A stretch of 64,000 nucleotides of DNA from Halichondria panicea (GCF_963675165.1 NC_087377.1:7209122-7273121), one strand, 5' to 3'; counted from the first letter of the stretch, positions 22,756 to 34,382 are shown. A program made the numbers and translations. Notes: generated by a model not told the origin, from the letters alone.

Positions 22756-24558
22756 CTAATTTGGTGTGAATGGCGGTAGGTCCACTTCACTCCTACATAC
22801 ACTTCCCGTTACTAGGTCCCAGTAATAATCGGAGCCGATAAGGACATCAACCTCTAGACTGGACCTCCCATCGGAATAATCGGCAAAATCTAGTCCCATA
22901 AATTGTTGGGTATTCTCAAAACAAGTAGTAATGTGCTGACCAACTAAGGGTCCACATATGGTTGGGACAACATACAGTGACAACGACATGGGTGGATATC
23001 CTTTCAAGCACATTCCCACATTCACAATCGTACATACCTTCGCTTGTTCTCGGTTGGATCCAAAGGTAGCAATGGAGAGAAGTTGTTCTCCACTAGGCTC
23101 CAATGCCAGCAGATTCTTGGCTCGTTCAGTGATGTAGGACTTCTGGCTGCCGCTGTCGAATAAGAGTCGAACTTCAATCGAGGTCTCCGATTTCGCAGGG
23201 TTGTGCACGATACTACGAGCGGTCTGTAATAGGATGGCATTTCCTTTGTCAGAGCATAAAGCGTTGTTGGCCAAAGTAGGTGTGTACGGGGTTGCATCGG
23301 GACTCAGCGTTGTTTCAGGTTGTACTGTGTGGGGTCGAGGATTCAGCTCAGCGACTTCTCGTTCACAAATTGACGTGTGATGCCGTCCCTTGCATTTTAG
23401 GCACTTGCTTGTGGATCGACAATTGCGGCCCATGTGGCCCTTGCGTAAGCAGTTGAAGCAACGACCACTATCTCTCAAAGTTTGTTTGCGAGCGGTGAGG
23501 CTGATTACAGTCTTGCAGTCGGTCGACGGGTGGGATTGCTGGCAGTAGCTACAACTTACTCCAGCTCTTGGTTCCTGCGCCCTTGACAATAGGGCAGAGG
23601 AAGTTTGACGGCCTCGATCTTGATTTCGGCGTGGTGGTGTATGGAAGGAGTTGGAGTTGGAGTTGGAAGCTCTCTCTCTAGCGACCAGTTCTTCTTCGAA
23701 GGGTTTAAGTAAGCTATCCATGTTCAAATCTGTGGATGTGACCTTACGGCTGACAATGAGACGTAGATCGGTAGGTAGCTTGGTTAGCAGCACAGAGGAG
23801 AGCATAGCCCCATACGATTCTGATTCCACTCCTAGGGACTTCAAACTTCTCATGTGTGATTCGGTGCTGTCGTAGAGTCGTCGCAGATCCTTCAGGTTCT
23901 GGTCTGATGTCACAGCCTCCACCGTCAACAGTGTCTCCATATGCTTCGAGATTATCAGTTGTTTATTGCCAAACCTTTTCTGCAGGATCTCAATCGCTTC
24001 TTGATAGTTAACGGACGACAGGGTGAGTCCGGAAATGGCATCATACGCAGTTCGTTCCACCAGGGACCTCAGATAATTGAACTTGTCCGTGTCTGTTAGC
24101 CCATCGTTATTGTGAATAGCGGACTCATATGAGTCCCAAAAGGTTGGCCATTTCATCAGGTCACCATTAAAGTGTGGAAGTGTTAGTTTGGGCAGTTGAA
24201 CTCTCGCCCCTCGTTCAGGACCTCGAGTGGCCGTAGGTGGGACAATCCCTGGTGCTGTAGCAGTAGGTTCAGCTCTTTTGATTCGTGTCAAGGCTTCATA
24301 TATTCGCTCCCGATAGTCATCGGCTTGTTGGATTTCATCATCAAGGGTTTCCTCTGGGGTAAGTTCAATAATCTCAGTATCTAATCCCTTTAGTGTTTCC
24401 AACTTTTGTTCGAGGGTCTGCTGAAGTAGAGACAGTCGATCTGGGTTTGGGGATGTTTCTCCAAGAGCAACAGCCAGTTGACCCAGAGTCCGCGTGGCCG
24501 ACGCCTTGTGGCCAGCGCGTATTCTTCTCTTCCTTGTTGAGACTTCTGCGTCGGTCAT
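22756..24558 (-). CDS. gag: BEL/Pao gag-protease
   Basis: The start was chosen at MTDAEVSTRKRR (24558) because the longer frame runs back into the primer-binding site and LTR. Visible parts: a DUF1759-type gag domain (LPHFNGDLMKWPTFWDSYES), a CCHC knuckle CFNCLRKGHMGRNC with a second cysteine-rich element (CSYCQQSHPSTDC), then a DUF1758-type aspartic protease with LLFDSGSQKSYI. The frame stops at 22756; the reading frame that continues into RT is offset by one base (crossing about 22785), so gag-pro and pol are separated by a frameshift. Whether that is natural or damage cannot be told from one copy. Confidence 0.92.
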   Translation of the reverse strand: MTDAEVSTRKRRIRAGHKASATRTLGQLAVALGETSPNPDRLSLLQQTLEQKLETLKGLDTEIIELTPEETLDDEIQQADDYRERIYEALTRIKRAEPTATAPGIVPPTATRGPERGARVQLPKLTLPHFNGDLMKWPTFWDSYESAIHNNDGLTDTDKFNYLRSLVERTAYDAISGLTLSSVNYQEAIEILQKRFGNKQLIISKHMETLLTVEAVTSDQNLKDLRRLYDSTESHMRSLKSLGVESESYGAMLSSVLLTKLPTDLRLIVSRKVTSTDLNMDSLLKPFEEELVARERASNSNSNSFHTPPRRNQDRGRQTSSALLSRAQEPRAGVSCSYCQQSHPSTDCKTVISLTARKQTLRDSGRCFNCLRKGHMGRNCRSTSKCLKCKGRHHTSICEREVAELNPRPHTVQPETTLSPDATPYTPTLANNALCSDKGNAILLQTARSIVHNPAKSETSIEVRLLFDSGSQKSYITERAKNLLALEPSGEQLLSIATFGSNREQAKVCTIVNVGMCLKGYPPMSLSLYVVPTICGPLVGQHITTCFENTQQFMGLDFADYSDGRSSLEVDVLIGSDYYWDLVTGSVCRSEVDLPPFTPN

Positions 24559-24584
24559 TGCACACTTATGTGCGCAGACAGTAG

Positions 24585-24675
24585 AGTAATCCGTTGAGTA
24601 GTCTTCGCAACTTGTTCTTGCACACTTTCGTGGGCACCAATTAGGACAGTAGAGTGATCCGTTGAGTAGTCTTCG
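24585..24675 (-). repeat. Tandem duplication in BEL leader
   Basis: A ~75-bp segment containing CCGTTGAGTAGTCTTCGCAA occurs twice (near 24592 and 24660) between the primer-binding site and the gag start. It is part of the untranslated leader. Confidence 0.7.
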
Positions 24676-24703
24676 CAAACTTGCTTTTAGACTTCCGATT
24701 CCA

Positions 24704-24721
24704 ATCCGGTTCGAAGGACCA
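24704..24721 (-). other. tRNA primer-binding site of BEL/Pao element
   Basis: In element orientation TGGTCCTTCGAACCGGAT follows the 5' LTR directly. It is complementary to a tRNA 3' end with CCA and a T-arm GGTTCGAA. I cannot name the tRNA with confidence. Confidence 0.85.
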
Positions 24722-24916
24722 TGTAAATAATCAGAATTCACTCTTACTTAACCGTTCAAACTGTTATTATTTTCGTTATACTACAGGATTCAATTAGATT
24801 GACTCTTGTTCATCTTTCATTCATTTCTCACAACATGTGTCTGATCATGTGATTACAATACTGATGACATAATGTGTAGTGACACAATAACTAGTAAGAT
24901 AACATAATTTCCAACA
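24722..24916 (-). repeat. 5' LTR of BEL/Pao element
   Basis: 195 bp and identical by eye to 18751-18945. Identical LTRs mean the element, or the parent that moved it, was active recently. It should carry the element promoter. Confidence 0.95.
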
Positions 24917-25026
24917 AGCCACAGCTTCACAGGAGACAAGTATTTGTTAAAATTAATACGGAAACAAACTAGTAAACAAACTAGTTTACGGTATAGTTTT
25001 ACAAAGGTTTACTAAAGTATATTGAG

Positions 25027-25487
25027 TCACCATCGACTATCGTCTGAGATGTATAATTCTTGAACGCTCTTATGAATATTGGGGGGCGAAGCCATTCGTA
25101 CTGCACAATCCAATCTCTTCTGCACAAACAAAGATTCCGTCATCACAAAGACAATAATATTAAACGCCGATAAAATTACACTCACTGTTGCAAGTATTGA
25201 TGAGTGATATGCCCAAGTGTCCAGCCAAGTACCAAGCATGAACATCATAGCCACAAACGATTGCTACTATGACTATGATGGCAATGATTAAGCCAGCCAG
25301 AACAAACATATTCATTTCTAATATCTGGTGTTGATTGACTTGCCAGAAATTTTTGAGGCTGGAGTTGCAACACTTTCTCCGCTGATAGACAGACGATGGC
25401 AGAACCAAAAGTCACAAGACCAAGCATGCAATTGCGCAACTCAATATGTACCGTATCAGAGGCCGGATACAAGACAAAGTTTACCAT
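25027..25487 (-). pseudogene. Tetraspan-like membrane protein remnant spread over three frames
   Basis: Three successive overlapping frames each contain a hydrophobic helix in order: NCMLGLVTFGSAIVCLS, then FVLAGLIIAIIVIVAIVCGY, then SILATVSVILSAFNIIVFVM followed by a polar tail ending SDDSRW. Together they read like a small multi-pass (tetraspan-type) protein whose frame has slipped twice. No GT/AG intron of plausible length explains the changes. The putative start lies at the edge of a MITE (GGGCGTTTAAACGAGATGGG). I do not recognise the family, and chance hydrophobic frames are possible. Confidence 0.3.
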
Positions 25488-25898
25488 GGGCGTTTAAACG
25501 AGATGGGCGTTTAATCAAGTAAATAATATGGCGCCGAACTGATTTCTTCGCTCTAATTTTGAGCTATTTATCCTGCAATTTGAACCTGGCCACCACTCTA
25601 ACTGAAGCTCCATCTAAAGCTTGCTTAATTTTCTCTGTTTTATTTGTGTGGTATCTAGACTTTTACAGTGACCCTACAATAGCTCGATCTTGTAGATTAT
25701 CTCTCTCTCTGCAGTTATTCTGGTTATTGTGGTCATTGTTTTCATTGTGATAATTCTCATCGTTATTGTGTGCTTGGTACAGAAAGGCAAACGAGGGAGC
25801 AAGGTGTTGCATTCCAGCTACAATCATTGTCAATTAGAAAGATAATATACATGATGATGTACGGTATGTTAGTCTAAGAATGTGCTGATCTGTTTCAC

Positions 25899-26077
25899 TA
25901 CCGTATAGCGGGTAATTTTCGTGGGCAAGCTGACCTCCACGAAATTTTAACATAGGCGTGGCTTACCGGAACGTAGGAATGCAGCGCGGCCACAAGACTA
26001 AACGAATCATAAAAACCACCGATTTTCGAGTTGAACGAAGTTTTTACCCCACGAAAATTACCCGCTATACAGTACTA
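25899..26077. mobile_element. MITE, TATAGCGGG family
   Basis: Left end ACCGTATAGCGGGTAATTTT and right end AAAATTACCCGCTATACAGT are complementary. The same family, inverted, is at 50851-51032. Confidence 0.85.
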
Positions 26078-26845
26078 TGTGATAAGCATATTATATTACC
26101 ATGAATTCACAATGGTACTATACTCCCATAGTACATTTTAGAGAGGTGGTAGGTTATAATTTGTATTATCTGTTTAGCAACAGTTTGTATTGAAATCACA
26201 TTCGTGAACTTTACTACTTTATACAGTGATTCTCAGGGAATATCAACAAACACAGCTTCCCATGAATTGGTGAGTGATTGCATCACCTGTGTGTATGTGT
26301 AGGGTTATTCAAACTCCCTGAATTTGCATTGTGTGCCTTGCCGAGTTGCAACACATGCTCTGCATGTGTTTTGACAGTATTGTAATAGCTATAGGTGGTT
26401 TTAAGCTACATTTGTAATAGTACCTACTGTGTGTTTTGGCTTTCTATTCTTAGGTACAACATCCTGTATTTGCCCAATTAACCCAAAACCCGTGTACACA
26501 TCCTGTATGTGGGTCACCTGTATCGATCACTGTCATTATGTATGGCATGGTGACAGTTTCTTGCTGGTACTGATAAGTTATCTGTTTACATAATTATCTC
26601 GCCACTTGGAATATAGTTAGGGGCGTGCTTTAGAGAAAAAGTGGGCCACTTTCGCGTACATGTACTTTATAACTCAGGTCCTTCTCATGATTAATGTACA
26701 CCCTAGCTGATTAAGTTGTTTACACTAACTGGCTACATGTAGTGCATATACCCTCTCCTAATCAGTAGTTCGGTGTTCCCACGGTACACATGCAGACCCA
26801 GTGTAGCGTACTGCTTTGTGGGGGCTGAGTTTTGAATTCACACAT

Positions 26846-27275
26846 ACCGTATAGCAGGTATATTTCGAGGGTATACATTTTCGCGGATGGACCTCTACAA
26901 AGGATTTTGCGGATTTTATTTTCGTGGTCTGAGTTCCAGCCTTTTGGCGCATGCGCACATCAACATGCAGCTGTACCTCCACACCGTTAGCCTCGAATCC
27001 AGGCCTAGCCTGAATGAATCAGTGAGGCACTATGTCCTCCACCTCTAGCAGAACGTTTGCTGTTCAGACCATGGTCAGGGGATACAGTAGACGTAGAGCA
27101 AGCTAGCTGGCTATACCGGTGTCCTTGTCTCTAGATTCCTTTTTCTTTCCTCTTATTGTCGATAGGTGTGGTCAATAATACTGAACACGCCTACTTTTAT
27201 AATTTTCGTGGTACAGGCTCAATCCACGAAAACCGCGAACATTTATACCCTCGAAATATACCCGCTATACGGTAA
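26846..27275. mobile_element. MITE, TATAGCGGG family, longer variant
   Basis: Left ACCGTATAGCAGGTATATTT and right AAATATACCCGCTATACGGT. A TAGCCTCGAATCCAGGCC half-element of the Mutator-like family lies inside, near 26991. Confidence 0.75.
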
Positions 27276-27769
27276 TTACACATGCATAATTATACAGTCG
27301 TGTTCTAATAATGATGTGTTGTCTACAGAACGTGAGTGCCATGCACTCGAAATGAAGTTATAGCACTCTACGATGTCGCCCGCCCTGCTCTGGAATGCAT
27401 CACAGCTGACACTGACAATACACTTCCACCAGGTTATGACGTTGTGTGTAAAGAAAACATGTGTCTGGCAGTTGTACGTACGTAGCAGTGATTCTAGGTA
27501 AGTGAAAGAAGCAGGAAACCTTCTGCTTGAACAATTCATGACATTGTTTATAATACAACAGTGGGAAAGTACATGTACTAGTCTGTGTCACAATGTCCTC
27601 TAGCTGTACTGTACTGTACTGTACTGTTATGTCACGTACAATTTTAACATAAATTCATGTATTAATTGTGTGTCAGTGTAATTATAGAGACAGGAAGTAG
27701 CTAAAAATAACATATTCTGTGTACACATCAGTTACTGAATTAAATACATACATGTATATACCGTACTTG

Positions 27770-28290
27770 ATTAAACTCCCATCTCGTTTAAACACCCAGG
27801 GTAAAAGCTCTGTCTTTGTCAATAAACGCCCATCTTAAATACGTACTTGGGCGTGGAGCTGAAGTAGCCACGTGGCACCAGTTGCAAGCATGGCAGCAAA
27901 GAATAGATACTGTTTATGATATAGATACCGACACACAGAGGGAGAAACACACCAACTTAAGATTGAGAGCTGAGAGCTGTGGCAGCAGCCAATAATAACT
28001 GCTACTGTGCAAGAATTTGAAGTAGACATACCGTATTACTAGAATATTTTGCGGGGGGGGGGTTGCAAATGAGCCAAATCAGCAGAAAATTTGACCCTTT
28101 GCAATCTAACTATTGCACTCTGGAAAGGATCGTGTGTGTAATAATTTAGGTTTTGCGATTTTATTGTTCAACCCTCGCAAAGTTCACATAATTATGTTTA
28201 ATGCTCGCAAAACATTCTAGTAATACGGTAACAATAAACGCCCGTTTCAAATAAGCGCCCATCTCGTTTAAACGCCCTCTACAGATGTTG
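27770..28290. mobile_element. MITE fragments with CATCTCGTTTAAACGCCC motif
   Basis: The string CCCATCTCGTTTAAACGCCC or close variants occurs near 27778 and 28257, and in reverse near 25488. Bases about 28028-28230 form a separate palindromic insert whose ends read ACCGTATTACTAGAATATTT and ACATTCTAGTAATACGGT. Confidence 0.6.
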
Positions 28291-29719
28291 CTAGGAGATA
28301 AACGCAGTATACACACGGCTATTCAGTTAACACCCCACCCACTCCCACACAGCACCAGTACATGCTGGTAGAACACAAACCAGCCAGCAATGATGCCAAG
28401 GTGAAGGACTCATCCAAGGTCATCTACTCTGAGGTAGACAAGGACAAACTCGTACCAGTCGTCCCACCACCAGGTACTAGTGTGTATACAATGAATGCTC
28501 TGAAACAAACTTAATTGCATGGGACAGTATACAGTGGAGCCCCTGAATGATGACCTATTCAATCCTTCAACATTTGGCTAAGGTGTCAAGTAGAGTCCGT
28601 GTACTGTATATACATGTACACTGACTATTATATGTGGGAGAGTAAATTTTGGGGGTAGTGCTTACTTTATAGTAGTAGTTTGTTTCTATACATGCATACA
28701 TGTACATATACGTTTCAGTTAATTCCCCAACCCAAGTGGAGACAGTTGACAGCTTCGTGTGTGTACATGTACTGTAGCACCAAAACTTTGCTGTTAGTTT
28801 TCGTAACTAGTTGGACTACTTTCATCATGAGAGGCCAGATATCTATGTACATGTACATATAATTATGTTATGCCTTGTCCTATAGTTGCCAAAACACAAG
28901 GGCAGTACATTCCTGTAGAGACCAAGCCAGCCAGAGTGCTACCGAGGTGATGGACTCAACCAAGATCATCTATGACGTGGTGGACAAGGAAAAACTGAAA
29001 CCAGTCCACCTGAACGACCCACCTGGTACGTCACTGTTATCCACTCTGAATATACCCTTTGACCTAATTCCTACCTACCTACTTATTCTTTGGAAATGTT
29101 TGAGCGTCTTTATCCCAATGCTCATTCCCTTAATCCCACCTACTGACTAAACGGAAAATGAATCTCAAAACTAAACAAACCTATCGCCTCTCGTGCAACA
29201 ATTACTTGAAATTATTGTTTAGGGTGTCTTATCAATATTCCCTACCATAATATTATGATTTCCTTTGGTACCCGATGTGTCTTGTTGACTTCTTGCATTA
29301 AGATTTCTTGGAGGAAATTTTTCTCTTATTTGTTTGATTGGAGTTCACTGTTAATTGGAGGACATTTTCCCTTATTTGGCCTTTATAATTCACTGTTCTA
29401 GTATGACCGGTAATTATGTGTAGTATGTGCATGAAACTAAGTCTCAACCGTCTCTCCTCTCCAGCTCTTCCACCACGACGCCCTGTCACCAACACTGAAG
29501 AGCTGCACACAGAGAAGACACTAGGTGTGTGGTTAGTGTACTTACGTGTGGTTAGTGGCCTCTAAAAGCATTTCGTTGCCCAATTTTCGCAGAATGAACT
29601 ATATACTAAAGCCACGCTTTTAATATTTGCACATTATACCAATTAAAGAACAATTTTCGTGGACTTAATTTTCGTGTAGGATTGCTAACCCACGAAATCC
29701 GCGAAAATTTCGCGCTATA

Positions 29720-30346
29720 CGGTATCTTCTAATTTATCGGACACTCTTCTAGGCAATTTTCGTTGTTCTAATACAACGGACACTTTGGTGGCTATATAGT
29801 ATTACATTTTTCTTCTAACTATCCGGACAATACCCTGAAATTTAGTGGACATTCCAAACACCGTAGCTTTATATAGCCGGCCAGTAAGAGTGCTGCTGTT
29901 AGATAGCTTTGACGATTAGCTATAGTTTTAGATAGCTAGGGCAACTATACAACATTGGTTCCAGAGGCAGGCCGGATAACTGAATATGCATACCGGATAA
30001 TCGAATAGATAAACCACGGCTTGATCCACCCATTTTATTGATAAACAGCAGTGCCACATGGTTGTCTGCGCATGCGCAGAAGATAAGCAGGCCTGTCTCC
30101 ATAGTAACAGTTGCAACGCGCATGCGCATTTAAGGGACATGCCCATTTTCTGATTAAAAAGAAAATTGCCAAGCCGAATAATCAAATAGATAAACCATAA
30201 AATAATATGGAGGGCCGGATAATCGAGGTTCTACTGCATGTATTCAGTCGCACACTGTTCTATTAAATTTAGCTAGCAATTGCATACTTGTTCCGGACAC
30301 TTCGCATGCTCTATAAAACAGACAATTTTCTTATTTTTTTGCTGTC
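29720..30346. mobile_element. MITE interrupted by a second MITE
   Basis: The host element starts ATCTTCTAATTTATCGGACA and matches the intact sister at 31207-31589 (reverse strand). It is split by a copy of the ATAATCGAGGTTCTACTG family at about 29945-30237; in the sister, the flanks are continuous (CAACTATTCGGTCGCACACT). The right end is truncated: the expected terminus is missing after TTTTTTGCTGTC. Confidence 0.75.
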
Positions 30347-31206
30347 AAAATTGGCAATAAATTATAACATAATTATGCGGCAATAGATTTTTGTGTATAG
30401 TACATAGCATATCCGATCTGTGGCTTCAGTTTTTGCGAATCAGTCAGATGACATTGCTTTTGCACGAACTATGATTGGTCATACCAATTTCGGTAATCAG
30501 AACATCGTTGGTTCGCATTTTACCAGTCCCCTTTCCTATGTAGATGTATAGGACTGGCCATGCAGCGAGTATACTAATACATTGTGGGACCAGCAGTAGC
30601 TCCAAGTTGCATGACTATAATTATATATAGCTGTATAAACGCTCGTTTTAGCATAGATTATAAAAACTTTCTTCTATATACTGTTTATCAGATTATGTAC
30701 TCGATGTACTGTACTTGTGTTCATATATTTAATGCATACATGTAAAAGGTGGCAGTTTGTCTCTACGACATGTGTGCTAAATATTTCCTTGCATGTACGC
30801 ATGCATGGTATACTGGAAATGTACAGAATTAATACATTGTTCGCTCGCTATATGCAGGTGCCGAGTTGCTCCAGTGCTCATCATCAGTGATAGTATAGTG
30901 TTTAACTGACACGCATACAGGGAGAATAACAACAACGCAACAAATCAATCAATAGTTGATGTATTGTAATTACAGCGCCACCATAATTACTTTTTAGTAT
31001 ATAACAAGTCGAACTGAAGAAACAATTTTTAGGGTCCTAAAAAACGCGAGCAGCTCATTTTTTCTGGCGCTTATAAAAAGGTGTTTTTGTGATGCCAATT
31101 AAGGCATGCATGCAGTTGTCTTCATTATGCGCATGCATTTATTTTCATTCAAATTGTGTACCTCTCCACTCCAAGGTGCAGGTTCAACATGTGGCAGTTA
31201 CAGTGT

Positions 31207-31589
31207 ACCGTATATCTTCTAATTTATCGGACAGCAAAAAATAATTATTTTGGAAATTGTCCGGGTATAATTGGAACAGATCATGCGAAGTGTCCGGAAT
31301 AATTAGAACAAGCAAGCAGCTGCTGCGAGCTAGCTAAGTTAAAAAGAACAGTGTGCGACCGAATAGTTGCACTAGCTATCTAAAACTAGCTACTCAAAGC
31401 TATCTAACTGCAGCACTCTAAGTCTTACTTGCCGTCTATGAATGTAACTCCAAGATATTGTCCGGATATTTAGAACGAATGTAATATTAAAGCACTGGAG
31501 TGTCCGTTGTATTAGAACAGTGAAAATTGCCCAAAAGAGTGTCCGGGGTAATTAGAAGTGTCCGATAAATTAGAAGATATACGGTATCC
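31207..31589. mobile_element. Intact MITE with CCGTATATCTTCTAATTTAT ends
   Basis: Left CCGTATATCTTCTAATTTAT and right ATAAATTAGAAGATATACGG are perfect complements. The interior repeats the words GTCCGG and AATTAGAA. No reading frame. Confidence 0.9.
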
Positions 31590-31802
31590 AGTCTATATAG
31601 AGAGTAGAATACTAAAAATGTGTGAGTATAGTTGTACTTAAATGTAAATATCTTATGATTGGAACATTCTACCTACTGCTGATACCATTGTGCATGTAGG
31701 TGAATGAATAAGCTACAACATATCCAAAATTTGTTTCCATGACAACATAAGGTGGTGGGTTTGTGGTAATTAATAAAACAGTAAAACAATTGTTATACAG
31801 TA

Positions 31803-32092
31803 TAGAACCTCGATTATCTGGCCCTCCATTATCCGGAACCTCGATTATCCGGCTTGGCAGTTTTTAGATTAAATAATTCAGAAAATGGGCGTGTCCCTCA
31901 AATGCGCATGCGCGGTACGCTGTTACCATGGAGACATATCTTCTGCGCATGCGCAGACAACCATGTGACACTGCTGTTTATCAATAAAGTGGGTGGATCA
32001 AGGCGTGGTATATCTATTCAATTATCTGGTATATTCACTTATCCAGCCTGCTTCTGGAACCAAGGTGTCCGGATAATCGAGGTTCTACTGTA
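31803..32092. mobile_element. MITE, GATTATCCGG family
   Basis: Left TATAGAACCTCGATTATCTG and right GATAATCGAGGTTCTACTGT are inverted. The interior (GCGCATGCGCAGACAACCAT) is shared with the copies near 4920 and 30065. Confidence 0.85.
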
Positions 32093-32149
32093 GTGGGTAA
32101 TCGGTTAGGGAGAGAAAAGGCCAACGGTTTCCGGCTAAGGTATGGGACT

Positions 32150-32690
32150 TTTTTACAATATCTATTGATTGTTTGGCTATCTTATGAAAGGTTCGATCAA
32201 GAGTGCATAAGAAGAGAAGAGTGTCGAACTACTGATACTTCTACACAAACACGTACTGTACACAAAGTAACATGACTCACACATGATAAAGTATTGTAAA
32301 TTTACTAGTAATCTCCTAGTAAATGTTAACCGTGACGTTTTTAGGGGTGTGGTAATCGAACAATTCTAGCGAGTTGTTCGCGTTCAACGTTCAGAGCTTG
32401 TGGAGCTGCTCACTGGACACTGATAGGAGACGATCTCTTCACAAAAATCATCTAAATAGAGACAATAGTCGAGTTGATCCTCTTCACTGGCACTCTTTAC
32501 TCACTATTAACAACTTCTGTGCGTTGCGTAATTATGTGCAAACGTCATCAATTGCGAGTTGCTCACGTGCGATTGACACGATGTCACGTTACTTTGTGCA
32601 CAGTGTTTGTGCAGTAGTTCAACACTCTTCTCTTCTTATGATGTTGCTTAAAATTAATATCTACACATCCTCCACAGTGCTCAAAATTGC
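32150..32690. mobile_element. Inverted-repeat element
   Basis: CATAAGAAGAGAAGAGTGTC near 32206 returns as its complement near 32620, as does the GTACACAAAGTAACATGAC stretch. A related word GGTTAGGGAGAGA occurs on both outer sides as a direct repeat (32102 and 32710). Limits are approximate. Confidence 0.55.
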
Positions 32691-33246
32691 TAGTTTTTAG
32701 TGCCGTTTCGGTTAGGGAGAGATTTGAAAAAGGTCTTACGGCTAAGGTCCAAAAATTACACAGAGTAAGCTTGAATAAATTGTCTAACTTTTGATATGAA
32801 AAATTTGTCCAGAAATACTTTAGTTCCGGAGATAATTGATGTTAGACTCTACATACATTTTTACGATCGCCCCCATTATCACCTAAAATTATTTCTCACT
32901 ATAACAATTTTTGGAAACTATTTTTGAAGCAGCTTATTCTTTTACCTATACAATGGTATCAGCGCAATTTCTTAGAAATGTTCCATTCTTGAGATACGTA
33001 CAACTACTCACCTTTTGTTCTACTCTCTACACTGGATGCACTGTACGTATACCATGCATTACAATGTCTTGTTGCCCAGCGAGTGGGCAGATGGGCAGAG
33101 GATTGCACTGCATTGTATGGATTATATGCACTTGCACTGTGTGTAAATGCAGTAGATTTTGCGACTACTTTTGAAAGAAATCTACTTTTGAGACTTATGC
33201 CCCACCATCCCACCCAATAACTCATGTGGTCCCTTTTATAGGCTAC

Positions 33247-33841
33247 TACAGTAGACTCTCGTTAATCCGGTCACCCTTGGGACCATGCAGCTTGGCCGGA
33301 ATAGCGAGGTGGCTGTAGCTCAGGAAATAGCCGCGGCTTAAAACGACCTTACCTTGAATCTAATGACTACTTTTGCGGTTATAATGAAGGATATGAATCA
33401 TTCTGTTCTCTATTTAAGTGTAATCCAATTCTATTTGCTAAACCACACCCAAAACGTCATATCCGGCCGTAATATACGTATAAAAAATTACCTTGTTTGG
33501 GACAGCCAGCACTGTACTGGCCGGTAAACGGAATAGCGAGTGGCCGTACTTTAGGATGAGTTTTGTGCAGTAAACATAATTATAGCTAGCATTCCGTGCC
33601 AAGCCAAATGCATGGCCGGTATATCGAGGTGGCCGTACTTCAGCAGGGTGTCATACAGGGGGGAAAGGGGGGATATCCCCCCCCCTTTCAATTATGACTG
33701 AGTGTCCATAGCTGGGTATTGAAATAACGGTTGACCTTTTTTTAGCAACATTTTCTGGTTACTTTTCTCATTTCCCCCCTCTACTTCAAAATCCTGTATG
33801 ACACCCTGTTCAGAGAGCCGGAATAGTGAGAGTCTACTGTG
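33247..33841. mobile_element. MITE with nested second MITE
   Basis: The outer element has ACAGTAGACTCTCGTTAATC and a right end AGTGAGAGTCTACTGT. Inside it, 33645-33808 is a separate hairpin beginning AGGGTGTCATACAGG and ending CCTGTATGACACCCT. Neither carries a gene. Confidence 0.8.
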
Positions 33842-34137
33842 CCTAGTTGTGGGAACAAAACCTAAGAATTTACTAAGAAATTCCAAAACTAATGAATACA
33901 CAAAATTCCACTCAAAACACATGACAATTTATAGGGGGAAAATTGACCAATCAGAAGAATTTAACGTCGATCATTGGACAACAAGTTAGTAATTGCAGGT
34001 GCCCTCGTGTAACACGCCATATATTTGCACTGGAGCAATAATTATAATGCCCTCGGCTGGGCAATAACTAATACATGGGTAAAGTGTCTGCAAGGTACAC
34101 TTTTCAATAATAATTATATTGCTGCTAGAAAATATCT

Positions 34138-34316
34138 GTTTCAATTGGGTGCCAGCGGAGCCTCGATCTAATATAATTATATATAGGTCACAATTATGAA
34201 AACACCCACTAGATTTAGATGGGCGTGGCCAACGAGACGCTGCTCTGAAAAAAGACTACATGTACACAAATTATGTGACCTATATATTAGAGGCTCTGCT
34301 GGCACCCAATTGAAAC
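34138..34316. mobile_element. Palindromic MITE next to gene C 3' end
   Basis: Left GTTTCAATTGGGTGCCAGC and right GCTGGCACCCAATTGAAAC are perfect complements. A 36-bp tandem duplication (AAAGTGTAAAGTTTACAATG) follows at about 34320-34388 and reaches the stop codon of gene C. Confidence 0.85.
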
Positions 34317-34382
34317 ACTAAAGTGTAAAGTTTACAATGTTGAGCTAAAAATTATAAAAGTGTAAAGTTTTACAATGTTGAG

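Larger units (their letters stand above)
25715..29524 (+). pseudogene. Receptor-like gene G: membrane and cytoplasmic exons only
   Basis: A chain of phase-compatible exons: membrane exon 25715-25803 (ILVIVVIVFIVIILIVIVCL then basic KGKRGSK), 26237-26269, 28353-28473, 28886-29025 and 29465-29524. The third and fourth exons are paralogous: each has a QYxxVExKPAS block and then (V/I)IY(S/D)xVDK(D/E)KL, giving tyrosines in YMLV, YSEV, YIPV and YDVV contexts. The fourth exon is 140 nt where 141 is expected; a one-base deletion after KPA changes frame, so this copy appears broken. If the membrane exon is not spliced at 25803 it stops at 25845. I see no ectodomain exon upstream, where the BEL element and the tetraspan-like remnant lie. 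It differs from receptor family A-F. Intron MITEs lie at 25899-26077, 26846-27275 and 27770-28290. Confidence 0.45.
29525..34382. other. MITE-rich region without supportable genes
   Basis: No coding exon is convincing in this 4.9-kb stretch. It is largely built of inverted-repeat elements listed separately: 29720-30346 with a nested insert, 31207-31589, 31803-32092, about 32150-32690, 33247-33841 with a nested insert and 34138-34316. The right end of another TATAGCGGG-type element is at about 29640-29723. Confidence 0.6.

Noticed and set aside
24559-24741. N-terminal extension of the gag frame into the LTR
   Set aside because: It overlaps the primer-binding site and duplicated leader; MTDAEVS at 24558 is a better start.
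32374-33174. Open frames of about 90-110 codons
   Set aside because: Low-complexity translation, no domain, and overlap with inverted-repeat elements.
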